Assembly: GCF_029544075.1 (NCBI RefSeq)
Contig: NZ_JAJQJH010000010.1
Coordinates: 1 to 64,000, forward strand
DNA from: Chromohalobacter canadensis
Lineage (GTDB): Bacteria > Pseudomonadota > Gammaproteobacteria > Pseudomonadales > Halomonadaceae
Length of the DNA stretch: 64,000 nucleotides
Direction of reading: 5' to 3'
Shown: in pieces, positions 38,294-47,413 of the stretch
How the letters are laid out: every line of letters begins with the position of its first letter
How positions within the stretch are numbered: the first letter of the stretch is position 1
Notes under the pieces: model-generated
Databases searched by the model: none
Seen by the model: the letters and a program-made list of their open reading frames with translations, nothing else
What the model was told of the DNA's origin: nothing
Program-made: the position numbers and the translations under genes

Positions 38294-38389
38294 GGCATCT
38301 CCAAAAAGCCTTAGATGCTGAACGAGAAACTGAGTTACATAGGGCTGAACGCATCATGATGCACACAGGCCCATGCATCCCAACACCCG

Positions 38390-38821
38390 TCAAGCCATCT
38401 GCTGCCACTCGATCAAGGCCGCTGCCACAGCGTTAGGGTCCCATCCGCTGCGATGCAGACTCGAGGACATGATCGCAGCCTGCGCACCTTGGCGTGCCAC
38501 GAACAAGCGATACCCCAGATAATCGCCACGTTCACAACGTGCATTGACTTGCCCACATACCACGCGATTGGACGGTCCGCCGACACGAGGACCAACGGCG
38601 CGGATATCGCGAAAAACCGCGGTAGCGGGATATTTGAGCAGCTTCCGGACGCTTGCCTGAGCCAGATACATCTCTTCATCGGTCGCCGACGTCCATTGCA
38701 AGTGATCGCGTGCAATCTGCGCCGTGATCGCTCCTGGTTTATCGGGGGGCTGCGCTGGCAGCGACGATGAATCGTCGAGTAAGCCGCCGCTGACCAGGAG
38801 CAAGATGCCCCAAAGTTTCAT
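38390..38821 (-). CDS. Secreted hypothetical protein coupled to the TetR gene
   Basis: 143 residues with a signal peptide (MKLWGILLLVSGGLL). The mature part contains VRKLLKYPATAVFRDIRA and VCGQVNARCERGDYLGYRLF. This resembles a widespread unnamed family of short periplasmic or phage-linked proteins with a VCGxVNAK-type motif. Its ATG overlaps the TGA of the TetR gene (ATGA), so it is translated with the regulator. Role unknown. Confidence 0.7.
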   Translation of the reverse strand: MKLWGILLLVSGGLLDDSSSLPAQPPDKPGAITAQIARDHLQWTSATDEEMYLAQASVRKLLKYPATAVFRDIRAVGPRVGGPSNRVVCGQVNARCERGDYLGYRLFVARQGAQAAIMSSSLHRSGWDPNAVAAALIEWQQMA

Positions 38822-39504
38822 GTTAACTCCTTACCTTGGATATCTTGGAAATGACGCTTGCTGTCGATGTCAGATGGAGGTCGAACGCCACATCCCTTGA
38901 GGATGACGTGACACAAGAAATCGGTGATCGCACGGTAATCGCTTTCCCCAAGCGCCCCCTGGTCGGTGATGCTCAGTATCTGCGCCTCGAAATCTGCATA
39001 ATGTTGAGTGGCCGACCAGATCAAGAAAATCAGCCACACCGGATCGACGGGATCCATCAAGCCTTTTTCCGCCCAGCGCTCGAAGACACGCGCCCGCGAG
39101 CGCACCCACTCGCGCAGCTCGCCGTGCAAGTATTCCTGCAGAAAAGGCGCGCCTTGAAGCACTTCGGCGGCGAACAACCGAGAGCCTTGGGGATGTTGCC
39201 GCGTCAGGCGCATCTTGCTGCGGATGAAGCCTTCCAGCACCTCGCCCGGATCGTCGTCCTCGCCAATATCGTCAAGCATAGCGTTCCAGCGCGCCATCAT
39301 ACGCTCGAGCAGCGCCACGTACAGCTTACGCTTGCTGCCTACATAATAAAGCACGTTGGATTTAGGGAGCCCTGCCGCTTCAGCGATGGCCTGCACGCTC
39401 GCACCTCGATAACCATGAGACGCGAACACACGCTCGGCCGCCTCGAGAATCACGCTTTCATTGCGTGCCCGCGTTCCCAATTCGGGTGAATTCATCGATG
39501 TCAT
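38818..39504 (-). CDS. RutR (YcdC)-type TetR regulator
   Basis: 228 residues. The TetR helix-turn-helix is ASVQAIAEAAGLPKSNVLYY (about residues 35-54). The C-terminal domain follows E. coli RutR: RLTRQHPQGSRLFAAEVLQGAP and DPVWLIFLIWSATQHYADF. RutR binds pyrimidines and controls pyrimidine and purine genes. This one is divergent from xdhABC with a RutR-consensus operator between them, so a xanthine-dehydrogenase regulator is likely; its ligand may be a purine. The start at 39504 has GAGAG about 6 bases upstream. Confidence 0.85.
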   Translation of the reverse strand: MTSMNSPELGTRARNESVILEAAERVFASHGYRGASVQAIAEAAGLPKSNVLYYVGSKRKLYVALLERMMARWNAMLDDIGEDDDPGEVLEGFIRSKMRLTRQHPQGSRLFAAEVLQGAPFLQEYLHGELREWVRSRARVFERWAEKGLMDPVDPVWLIFLIWSATQHYADFEAQILSITDQGALGESDYRAITDFLCHVILKGCGVRPPSDIDSKRHFQDIQGKELT

Positions 39505-39679
39505 GGCCGCTCTCTTTGTCTGCCGGTAGAGAAGTCTGCCCCAGCGAGCGTCGCCAGTGCAACGCACACTAACGCCCTGCCGCCGCAGTCGAGCGATCAA
39601 TTTAGCCCACCTCGGCGCGCGATAAACAAGCGCAAAAGGGACTTGTCATACGCGCTGTTTTGATTAAGGCTTAACAGAG

Positions 39680-39695
39680 TTGACCATATGGTCAT
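39680..39695. promoter_or_regulatory. RutR-type operator in front of xdhA
   Basis: TTGACCATATGGTCAT, with the inner 14 bases TGACCATATGGTCA a perfect palindrome. The published RutR consensus is TTGACCA-NN-TGGTCAA; 15 of 16 positions are compatible. A TTGATT at 39660 could be the -35, which would put the operator over the -10/start region and favour repression. Confidence 0.8.
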
Positions 39696-39750
39696 ATCGG
39701 CATGCGCAGTGCGCGCCTCGGATCACAATGACAACCCGATGGACACTCCG

Positions 39751-41193
39751 ATGATCGAGTTTTATCTCAATGGCGAAGCGCAACGCTGCGCATCGCTAGC
39801 GCCGGAGACCAGCATTCTGGAACTCTTGCGCAACGAATTACAGCGAACCGGCACCAAGGAAGGCTGCGCCTCGGGCGACTGCGGTGCGTGCACGGTCGCC
39901 ATCGGAGAGCCAGGCCGCGGCGGTCGTCTTGACTATCACAGCACTAATGCCTGCATCACCCCAGCCCATCAACTGCAGGGTCGGCATCTCGTCACCGTTG
40001 AGGGGCTCGCGCGCGGCGATGCCTTGCATCCCGTCCAAGCCGCCATGGTCGAATGCCATGCTAGCCAGTGCGGTTTCTGCACACCCGGCATCGTCATGTC
40101 ACTGTTTACACTCCACGAACGCCAGCGCCAGTCACCGGTAGCGCTAGACGATGCATGCCTCGAAGCAACGCTGGGCGGCAATCTATGCCGTTGCACGGGA
40201 TACCGCCCCATCCAGAAAGCCGCACGCCATATGGCCGATCAACCCGACGTGCGACCGCCCTGGGCGGAAGACCCAAGGCTCGACGACAATGTCGCAGCCC
40301 TGGGTGACACGCTCGAGGCCACCGGCTATGCCATCCCGAACACATTGGAGACCTTGCACGCGCTGCGTCGCCAATATCCGACAGCGCGCCTGGTGGCCGG
40401 CGCCACCGACCTGTGGCTCGAGGCCACGCAACGGCTCGAGGCCTTCGAGACCCTGATCGACGTCAGTCGCGTCACCGAATTGCAGGCAATCGACGAGACA
40501 CCCGACGGCTGGTGGATCGGGGCTAGCGTCACCTACGCCCGCCTCGAACCGCTGCTCGATGCGCATTATCCCGCGTTCGCCCGACTATTGCGGAGACTGG
40601 GCTCCGCACAGATCCGTAATCGCGGCACTCTAGGTGGTAACATCGCCAATGCTTCGCCCATTGGCGACACGCCACCGATCTTGCTCGCGCTCGATGCCCA
40701 CTTGGCACTGGAAGGCCCCAATGGCGCCCGCACACTGCCCTTGGATGCCTTCTTTCTCGACTATAAGCGTACCGCCCTCGAGCCCGGCGAATTCATCCGC
40801 GCCATCTTTCTGCCACGCCCCGAACACGACCAGCATCTCGAGGTCTGGAAACTTTCCAAGCGCCGCGAGGACGATATCTCGGCGGTACTCGGCGCCTTTG
40901 CCTGGCGCGAGGAAAATGGTTGTCTGCACGATGTTCACCTGGCTTTCGGCGGCATGGATGCCACGCCACGGCGCGCCCAGGCCACCGAAGCCGCCCTGGA
41001 GGGGCATCCCCCCGATATGGCGACATTCGATGCGGCTCGCCAAGCGCTCGCACGTGACTTCCAGCCACTCGACGACGTCCGTGGCTCTGCCGCCTACCGC
41101 CGCCTCGCAGCCGCCAACTTGCTCGAACGCCTGCGCCTGACGATCGACCACGACGCTACCCAGGAGGTCTGCCTCGATGCGTACGCTCACTGA
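39751..41193 (+). CDS. xdhA: Xanthine dehydrogenase small subunit (2Fe-2S/FAD)
   Basis: 480 residues. Two 2Fe-2S clusters are visible: plant-type Cys39, 44, 47 (CASGDCGAC) with Cys68, and the helical cluster Cys107, 110, 146, 148 (CGFC, CRC). The FAD domain (VAGATDLWLE, RNRGTLGGNIANASPIGD) passes electrons to NAD. The ATG at 39751 matches the start of other XdhA proteins (MIEFYLNG). An in-frame ATG at 39688 lies inside the operator and is rejected; 39739 remains possible. It overlaps xdhB by 17 bases. Confidence 0.94.
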   Translation: MIEFYLNGEAQRCASLAPETSILELLRNELQRTGTKEGCASGDCGACTVAIGEPGRGGRLDYHSTNACITPAHQLQGRHLVTVEGLARGDALHPVQAAMVECHASQCGFCTPGIVMSLFTLHERQRQSPVALDDACLEATLGGNLCRCTGYRPIQKAARHMADQPDVRPPWAEDPRLDDNVAALGDTLEATGYAIPNTLETLHALRRQYPTARLVAGATDLWLEATQRLEAFETLIDVSRVTELQAIDETPDGWWIGASVTYARLEPLLDAHYPAFARLLRRLGSAQIRNRGTLGGNIANASPIGDTPPILLALDAHLALEGPNGARTLPLDAFFLDYKRTALEPGEFIRAIFLPRPEHDQHLEVWKLSKRREDDISAVLGAFAWREENGCLHDVHLAFGGMDATPRRAQATEAALEGHPPDMATFDAARQALARDFQPLDDVRGSAAYRRLAAANLLERLRLTIDHDATQEVCLDAYAH

Positions 41194-43576
41194 TCTCTCA
41201 CGCCCGCCGGCCGGCCCTGAAACAACCGACCGCCACACTGCACCGGCAGAACCCCGGCAAGCCCCCACGCATGACAGCGCCACGTTGCATGTCACCGGCC
41301 GCGCGCGATATCTCGACGATCAGCCCGCACCGGTGGATGCGCTACATGTTGCGGTGGGGTTGAGCCCGACCGCACGCGGCCGGCTTACGCAGCTGAATCT
41401 CGACGCCGTTCGCCGTGCCCCCGGCGTTGTCGATGTCATCACCGTGGTCGATATTCCCGGCAAGACCGACGTCGGCCCGGTGTTTCCGGGCGATCCACTG
41501 CTCGCCGATGCCGAAGTGCGCTATGTCGGTCAGCCGCTGTTCGCGGTGGCCGCCACCGATTTCAAGGCAGCGCGCCGTGCCGTGGCACTTGCCGAGGTCG
41601 AGATCGACGCTCAGCCCGCGCAGCTTGATGCCGTTGCCGCCGCCGAGGCCGAGGAATGGGTCCGGCCACCGCATGTTCAGCAAAGTGGTAATTGGCAACA
41701 GGCTCTTGCCGGGGCCGCTCATGTGCTCGAGGCCGAGCAATTCGTCGGTGGGCAGGAGCACTTCTACCTCGAGGGGCAAGCCTGCCTGGCACTGCCCAAC
41801 GAGGACGACGGCGTCATTGTGCATACCTCAAGCCAACATCCCAGTGAAGTGCAGAAACTCATCGCCGAGGTGCTAGGCGTGGCATTTCATGCCGTGACCG
41901 TCGAAGTGCGTCGCATGGGCGGCGGTTTCGGCGGCAAGGAAACCCAAGCCGCGCCGTGGGCGTGTCTGGCCGCGCTGCTCGCCCGTCGCACCGGGCGCGC
42001 CGTCCGCATGCGCCTGCCGCGCGGCGATGACATGCGCGCCACCGGCAAACGCCATCCCTTTCATAACCGCTATCGGTTGGGATTCGACGCTCAGGGCGTG
42101 CTGACAGGAGGTGATATTACCGTCATCGGTGACTGTGGCCATTCGCCGGATCTGTCCGAAGCCATCGTCGACCGCGCCATGTTCCATGCCGACAACGCCT
42201 ACTCGCTGGGTGACGCCCGGGTCACCGGGATCCCTGCGCGGACGCACAATCCATCCAATACCGCTTTTCGCGGCTTCGGCGGCCCTCAGGGCATGATGAT
42301 CGTCGAACGCGCCATGGACGATATCGCGCGGCACCTGGGCGAAGATCCGCTGACGATCCGCAAGCGCAATCTCTATCGTCCCGGCCGAGATGTCACCCAT
42401 TACGGGCAACACGTCGAGCAGACCGCGCTACTGCATGAGATCGTCTCGCGGCTAGAAACCGACAGCGACTACTGGGCGCGACGCGACGCCATCCGCACTT
42501 ACAACGCCAGCAGTCCGGTGCTCAAGAAAGGCCTGGCGCTGACTCCGGTGAAATTCGGCATTTCGTTCACTGCCAAGCACCTCAATCAGGCCGGAGCACT
42601 GTTGCACATCTATACCGACGGCAGCGTGATGATCAATCACGGCGGCACCGAGATGGGCCAGGGGTTGCACACTAAAGTCGGGCAAGTCGTGGCCCGCGAG
42701 TTGGGGCTCGACAACAGTGCCGTGCGCATTTCCGCCACGCGCACCGACAAAGTACCCAACACCTCACCGACGGCTGCCTCCAGCGGTGCCGACCTCAACG
42801 GTATGGCGGCCCGCAACGCGGCCATGCAGGTGCGCGAGCGGCTTTTCGATTTCGCCGCCGAGCATTATCAATTCGACCGCGAGGCCATTCGCCTGGAGAA
42901 CGGCGATCTTGTGGTGGGCCATGGCGAGAACGAACACCGCATCGCCTGGGGTGAGCTCATTCAAGCTGCTTACCTGGGGCGCGTGTCGCTATCGGCAACG
43001 GGGTTCTATGCCACGCCGTTGATTCACTACGACCGCACCACCGGCCAAGGGCGCCCCTTCTACTATTACGCTCATGGTGCGGCCGTCTCGGAGGTCATCG
43101 TCGACACGCTGAGCGGCGAATATCGTGTGACCCGCGTGGATATCCTGCACGACGTCGGCGACTCGCTGAATCCGGCGATCGACACGGGCCAGGTCGAAGG
43201 CGGTTTCATTCAGGGCATGGGCTGGCTGACCAGCGAAGAGCTCAAGTGGGACGCCACCGGCCGCCTGCTGAGCGATGGTCCGGCGACCTACAAAATCCCC
43301 ACCATCGGCGATACACCGCCCGACTTTTGCGTCTCCCTGCTCGAGGGACACCCCAATTCACAGGCCAGCCTGTACCGCTCGAAGGCGGTGGGCGAGCCTC
43401 CCTTCATGCTGGCGATTTCGGTATGGTCGGCGCTCCGCGACGCACTATCGAGCCTCGCCGATTATCGCGTGAGACCCGCCCTGGATACCCCGGCCACGCC
43501 GGAGCGCGTGCTCTTCGCCGCGCAGGATTTACGCCGAGTGCCTGAAACGAAGACGCCAGCGGAGACGCCGCGATGA
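41177..43576 (+). CDS. xdhB: Xanthine dehydrogenase large subunit (molybdenum cofactor)
   Basis: 799 residues, normal length. It oxidises hypoxanthine and xanthine to urate. MGGGFGGKETQA and NTAFRGFGGPQGM bind the cofactor; the catalytic glutamate lies in KAVGEPPFMLA. AGGAGG precedes the ATG within the end of xdhA. Followed by xdhC with an ATGA overlap. Confidence 0.95.
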   Translation: MRTLTDLSRPPAGPETTDRHTAPAEPRQAPTHDSATLHVTGRARYLDDQPAPVDALHVAVGLSPTARGRLTQLNLDAVRRAPGVVDVITVVDIPGKTDVGPVFPGDPLLADAEVRYVGQPLFAVAATDFKAARRAVALAEVEIDAQPAQLDAVAAAEAEEWVRPPHVQQSGNWQQALAGAAHVLEAEQFVGGQEHFYLEGQACLALPNEDDGVIVHTSSQHPSEVQKLIAEVLGVAFHAVTVEVRRMGGGFGGKETQAAPWACLAALLARRTGRAVRMRLPRGDDMRATGKRHPFHNRYRLGFDAQGVLTGGDITVIGDCGHSPDLSEAIVDRAMFHADNAYSLGDARVTGIPARTHNPSNTAFRGFGGPQGMMIVERAMDDIARHLGEDPLTIRKRNLYRPGRDVTHYGQHVEQTALLHEIVSRLETDSDYWARRDAIRTYNASSPVLKKGLALTPVKFGISFTAKHLNQAGALLHIYTDGSVMINHGGTEMGQGLHTKVGQVVARELGLDNSAVRISATRTDKVPNTSPTAASSGADLNGMAARNAAMQVRERLFDFAAEHYQFDREAIRLENGDLVVGHGENEHRIAWGELIQAAYLGRVSLSATGFYATPLIHYDRTTGQGRPFYYYAHGAAVSEVIVDTLSGEYRVTRVDILHDVGDSLNPAIDTGQVEGGFIQGMGWLTSEELKWDATGRLLSDGPATYKIPTIGDTPPDFCVSLLEGHPNSQASLYRSKAVGEPPFMLAISVWSALRDALSSLADYRVRPALDTPATPERVLFAAQDLRRVPETKTPAETPR

Positions 43577-44451
43577 GCGCTGAGACCTGGCACAGCGCCT
43601 TGCACCGCCTGCAAGACGAAGCCGCGCCTCACGTGCTGATCAGCGTCGTTGGCGCCGAAGGCTCCACGCCGCGCGAGCCCGGCGCCAAGATGGTGGTGAC
43701 CGCCGACGCCTGCCACGACACGCTCGGCGGCGGCCGTTTCGAATACCAGGCCATCGCCTGTGCACGCGAGATGCTCGCTGCCAGCACCCGTGGTGAGCAG
43801 GCAACCACACCGCGTCTAGAAGCCTTCCCCTTGGGTGGGCGCAGCGGGCAGTGTTGCGGCGGGCATGTCAGCTTGCTGTTCGAGTACTTCGCGGGCGCCG
43901 AGAAACACATCGCCCTATTCGGTGCCGGCCACGTCGCACAGGCTCTCGTGCCCTTGCTGGCACCACTTCCCTGGCGGATACACTGGTTCGACAGTCGCGC
44001 CGAGGTCTTCCCGGCACTTGTACCCTCAGCGCGCGTCGCTTGTCATCGCCTCGACGAGAATGCCCTTGCGCCGGCCATCGAGACGGCCCTGGAAAGCCTG
44101 CCCCACGGTGTCCATACGCTCGTCATGACCCATGACCATGCCCAGGACCGCCGCCTCGTCGACGCCTTGCTCAGCCATGCCGGCGTAGCCTCTATCGGAT
44201 TGATCGGCTCGCAAAGCAAGTGGGCGAGTTTCCAGCGCCCCCTGCGCGAGGCCGGACACGACGCGACCGCATTATCGCGGGTACGCTGCCCAATCGGTAT
44301 TCCCGGCGCGGGCGGCAAACATCCCTACGAGATCGCATTGGCCATCGCCGCCGAATTACTGACCTTGGCCCCGGCCGAGGTCCACGCGCCACAGCGTGGG
44401 GTACTGCCCGCCACTTGGCGCCACGTCACCGGCCAAGATGTATGCCTCTGA
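43573..44451 (+). CDS. xdhC: Xanthine dehydrogenase accessory protein XdhC
   Basis: 292 residues. It binds and sulfurates the molybdenum cofactor and inserts it in XdhB. N-terminal VGAEGSTPREPGAKMVV, the cysteine pair in GRSGQCCGGHVSL, and a Rossmann half IALFGAGHVAQALVPL are typical of XdhC. Translationally coupled to xdhB. Confidence 0.93.
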   Translation: MSAETWHSALHRLQDEAAPHVLISVVGAEGSTPREPGAKMVVTADACHDTLGGGRFEYQAIACAREMLAASTRGEQATTPRLEAFPLGGRSGQCCGGHVSLLFEYFAGAEKHIALFGAGHVAQALVPLLAPLPWRIHWFDSRAEVFPALVPSARVACHRLDENALAPAIETALESLPHGVHTLVMTHDHAQDRRLVDALLSHAGVASIGLIGSQSKWASFQRPLREAGHDATALSRVRCPIGIPGAGGKHPYEIALAIAAELLTLAPAEVHAPQRGVLPATWRHVTGQDVCL

Positions 44452-44504
44452 GACCGGGCGCCGGAGCTCCTTTTCCGTCATTTTCTGTTTACAAGAGCGT
44501 TTCC

Positions 44505-45863
44505 ATGACCCACTCCCAACTGCTACGCGGCACCGTGCTGACCTTCGACGCCGATCCCGGCGAGGCGCCTACCCCAGACGCCGATAGCCTACGCTATTGG
44601 GAAGACGGCGCCGTGTGGGTGGAAGGTGGCCGCATTCGCGCCGTCGACGACTTTTCGGCCCTCGCCCCGCATGTGCCCGAAGAGGTCGAGATCGTCGACT
44701 ACCGCGGCAAGTTGATCATGCCCGGCTTCATCGACAGCCATGTGCATTATTCGCAGCTCGACATCATTGCCTCGTTCGGTCGCGAATTGCTCGACTGGCT
44801 CAACGACTACACCTTTCCCGCCGAATGCCGCTTCGCCGAACGGGCGCACGCCGAGGAAGTCGCCGAGCGATTCCTTGATGAACTGCTGCGCGGCGGCACA
44901 ACCACTGCTCAGGTATTCTGCACCTCGCATCCCGGCTCGGTGGACAGCATCTTCTCCGCCGCCCAGCAGCGCCGGCTGCGCTTGCTGGCGGGCAAGGTGC
45001 TGATGGACCGCCATGCCCCGGAGACGCTCACCGACACCGCGACCGGCGGCATCCGCGATAGCGAACGGTTGATCGCCGACTGGCACGGCAAGGATCGTCT
45101 GGCGTATTCGCTGACGCCGCGTTTCGCACCGACTTCGAGTCGCGAACAACTCGATGCCGTTGGCGGCGTTCTGCGCAACGACGCGAGCCTGTATCTACAA
45201 AGCCATCTCTCGGAACACCGGGGCGAACTTGCCTGGGTCGCCGAGCTGTTTCCCGAGTGTCGGGACTATCTCGCCGTCTACGAACGCTACGGCCTGGTCG
45301 GCCCGCGCAGCACCTACGCACACGGTATTCATCTCTCCGAGGACGAACGCGCGCGACTTGCCGATGCCGGTGCCAATATCGCCTTCTCGCCGACATCCAA
45401 TTTGTTTCTGGGCAGCGGGCTTTTCGATCGCCTCGCCACCCGTGACGCCGGTGTCGTCACATCCCTGGCCAGCGATGTAGGCGCCGGCACCGGGCTATGC
45501 GGGCTGACAACACTGCAAGGTGCCTATCAGGTCGGCGCCCTGCTTGGCCAGCCGTTGACCGCTTGGCAGGGGTTTTATCGGCTTACGCTTGGCAATGCCA
45601 AAGCGCTGCACCTCGATCATCGTATCGGACGAATACAAGCCGGGTACGAAGCCGACATGGTCGTCCTGGATTTGGCCGCCACGCCCCTATTGGCACGCCG
45701 TACCCAAGTGGCCGAAACATTCGGCGAGCGCCTCTTCGCGATGATGATACTGGGTGACGACCGCTGCGTGTACGCTACCTGGGCCGACGGCCGCCTCGTG
45801 CACCAGCGTGACGCACACGATCACCATGAAGCACCACAGAAGCGCGCGCCCGCATCTTCGTGA
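44505..45863 (+). CDS. guaD: Guanine deaminase
   Basis: Amidohydrolase converting guanine to xanthine, 452 residues. Metal ligands are His79 and His81 (IDSHVHYSQL), then HLSEH and YAHGIHLSEDE, with the last aspartate in ASDVGAGTG. The substrate loop FPAECRFAE matches bacterial GuaD. The start follows AAGAG. It lies 53 bases after xdhC, so probably the same unit. Its 3' end contains two NtrC-like sites for the next promoter. Confidence 0.94.
   Translation: MTHSQLLRGTVLTFDADPGEAPTPDADSLRYWEDGAVWVEGGRIRAVDDFSALAPHVPEEVEIVDYRGKLIMPGFIDSHVHYSQLDIIASFGRELLDWLNDYTFPAECRFAERAHAEEVAERFLDELLRGGTTTAQVFCTSHPGSVDSIFSAAQQRRLRLLAGKVLMDRHAPETLTDTATGGIRDSERLIADWHGKDRLAYSLTPRFAPTSSREQLDAVGGVLRNDASLYLQSHLSEHRGELAWVAELFPECRDYLAVYERYGLVGPRSTYAHGIHLSEDERARLADAGANIAFSPTSNLFLGSGLFDRLATRDAGVVTSLASDVGAGTGLCGLTTLQGAYQVGALLGQPLTAWQGFYRLTLGNAKALHLDHRIGRIQAGYEADMVVLDLAATPLLARRTQVAETFGERLFAMMILGDDRCVYATWADGRLVHQRDAHDHHEAPQKRAPASS
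45799..45846 (+). promoter_or_regulatory. Two NtrC-like enhancer sites inside the guaD 3' end
   Basis: TGCAC-CAGCGTG-ACGCA (45799-45815) matches 8 of 10 defined positions of TGCAC-N7-GTGCA. AGCAC-CACAGAA-GCGCG (45830-45846) matches 7. The centres are 31 bases apart and lie about -139 and -108 from the sigma-54 start, the same geometry as the glnA enhancer. The second site is weak and both are in coding sequence. Confidence 0.4.
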
Positions 45864-45918
45864 GGCGTCGACCCTCGCCAGCCCCCATGCATACGGCGAG
45901 CCTGGCGATAACACACAC

Positions 45919-45935
45919 TTGGCACTCCTATTGCT
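45919..45935 (+). promoter_or_regulatory. Sigma-54 promoter upstream of the NCS2 permease gene
   Basis: TTGGCAC-TCCTA-TTGCT fits the consensus YTGGCACGN4TTGCW, with GG and GC exactly 12 apart. The predicted start is near 45946, about 56 bases before the ATG. A TGTATACA palindrome (45956-45963) follows just downstream and could be a further operator. Confidence 0.7.
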
Positions 45936-46001
45936 TATGCATTGCAGCGTGATTTTGTATACATAAAGCCCGCCGCACGATCGGGCACAAGGAGCCAAGC
46001 C

Positions 46002-47384
46002 ATGTCAGTCGATCAACCCCTCTATCGCCTCGAGGATCGTCCCGGGCCTCTGGCCTCGCTGCTCGCCGCCGTACAACACGTACTCGCCAGTTTCGTGGGC
46101 ATTATCGCTCCCAGCCTGATCGTGGGTAGCGCCTTGGGGCTCGATCAGTACATGTCATATCTGATCAGCATGGCGCTGTTCGTCTCGGGCGTGGCGACAT
46201 GGGTGCAGTCCCAGCGTCTCGGGCCGCTCGGATCGGGACTCCTGAGCGTCCAGGGCACGAGCTTCTCGTTCGTGGCCGCGCTGATTGCCGCCGGCGAAAC
46301 CGCTCGTGCCGGCGGCGCCAGCGACGAAGCCGTCATCGCGACGTTGCTCGGCGTCTGTGCCGTAGGCAGTTTCATCGAGATCGCCCTCGGCGGCATGCTG
46401 CATCGTCTCAAGCGCATCATCACGCCCACCGTCACCGGCGTGGTCGTGACCTTGATCGGCCTCTCGCTGGTCAAGGTGGGGGTCACCGACATGGCCGGCG
46501 GGTTCGGTGCCGAGGATTTCGGCAGCCTCGCCAACCTCGGGCTGGCGGCACTAGTGATCGTCGTCGTATTGGCTTGCCAGATGTCCCGATACACCTGGCT
46601 GCGCATCGGCTCGGTCTTCTTCGGGCTCGTCATCGGCTGTCTCGTGGCCGCGATCACCGGCCAGTTCGAAGGTCGCCCGGAGGCACTCGATTGGTTCGCC
46701 CTGCCGCAACCGCTGCGCTTCGGTATCGGCTTCGACTGGACGGCTTTCGTCCCCGTGGCGTTCATCTTTCTGGTTACCGCCATCGAGACCGTGGGCGACC
46801 TCACCGGCACGTCGCGCGCCTCGGGCGAGCCCGTCAGCGGCCCGGTATATCAACGCCGGATACGCGGCGGCGTGCTGGCCGATGGCGTCAACTCATTGCT
46901 CGCCGCCCTTTTCAACACCTTCCCCAATACCACCTTCAGCCAGAATACCGGCGTGGTGCAGTTGACGGGGGTGGCCAGCCGCCATGTGGGGCGCTACGTC
47001 GCGGTCATCCTGCTGCTACTGGGGCTCATCCCTGCACTCGGCACTCTGCTGCAGTTCATTCCACGCCCCGTACTCGGCGCCGCGACGACCTTGATGTTCG
47101 GACTGATCGCCGTCTCCGGCATCCGCATCCTCAGCGACCAGGCGATGACCCGCAAGACGATCATGACCATCGCCGTGTCGGTGGGAATGGGGCTCGGCGT
47201 CCAGCTCGTTCCCGAAGCCCTCGCCGGGCTGCCCGAGACCGCCGAACGCATCTTCTCTTCACCGATCACCACCGGCGGGTTGACCGCCATCCTGTGCACT
47301 CTGTTGCTGCCAAGCAGCACCGAAGATGCCAAGGAGACCGCTGATACGACGGAAAACGCCACGACACCGCATCAATCTACGTAA
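46002..47384 (+). CDS. NCS2-family purine (xanthine/urate) permease
   Basis: 460 residues, 14-helix UraA/XanQ fold. Family motifs are IITPTVTGVVVTLIGLSL, FVPVAFIFLVTAIETVGD (motif with the substrate glutamate) and NTFPNTTFSQNTGVVQLTG. It imports xanthine or related purines with protons. AAGGAG lies 7 bases before the ATG. The sigma-54 promoter in front suggests nitrogen-limited expression. Whether it carries xanthine, urate or guanine is not resolved. Confidence 0.9.
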   Translation: MSVDQPLYRLEDRPGPLASLLAAVQHVLASFVGIIAPSLIVGSALGLDQYMSYLISMALFVSGVATWVQSQRLGPLGSGLLSVQGTSFSFVAALIAAGETARAGGASDEAVIATLLGVCAVGSFIEIALGGMLHRLKRIITPTVTGVVVTLIGLSLVKVGVTDMAGGFGAEDFGSLANLGLAALVIVVVLACQMSRYTWLRIGSVFFGLVIGCLVAAITGQFEGRPEALDWFALPQPLRFGIGFDWTAFVPVAFIFLVTAIETVGDLTGTSRASGEPVSGPVYQRRIRGGVLADGVNSLLAALFNTFPNTTFSQNTGVVQLTGVASRHVGRYVAVILLLLGLIPALGTLLQFIPRPVLGAATTLMFGLIAVSGIRILSDQAMTRKTIMTIAVSVGMGLGVQLVPEALAGLPETAERIFSSPITTGGLTAILCTLLLPSSTEDAKETADTTENATTPHQST

Positions 47385-47413
47385 GACATAACAATCGATT
47401 GAAGGAGTTCGCC

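Noticed and set aside
46199-47344. 381-residue arginine-rich frame inside the permease gene.
   Set aside because: It is a shifted-frame shadow of the well-supported NCS2 permease; composition is typical of GC-rich shadows.
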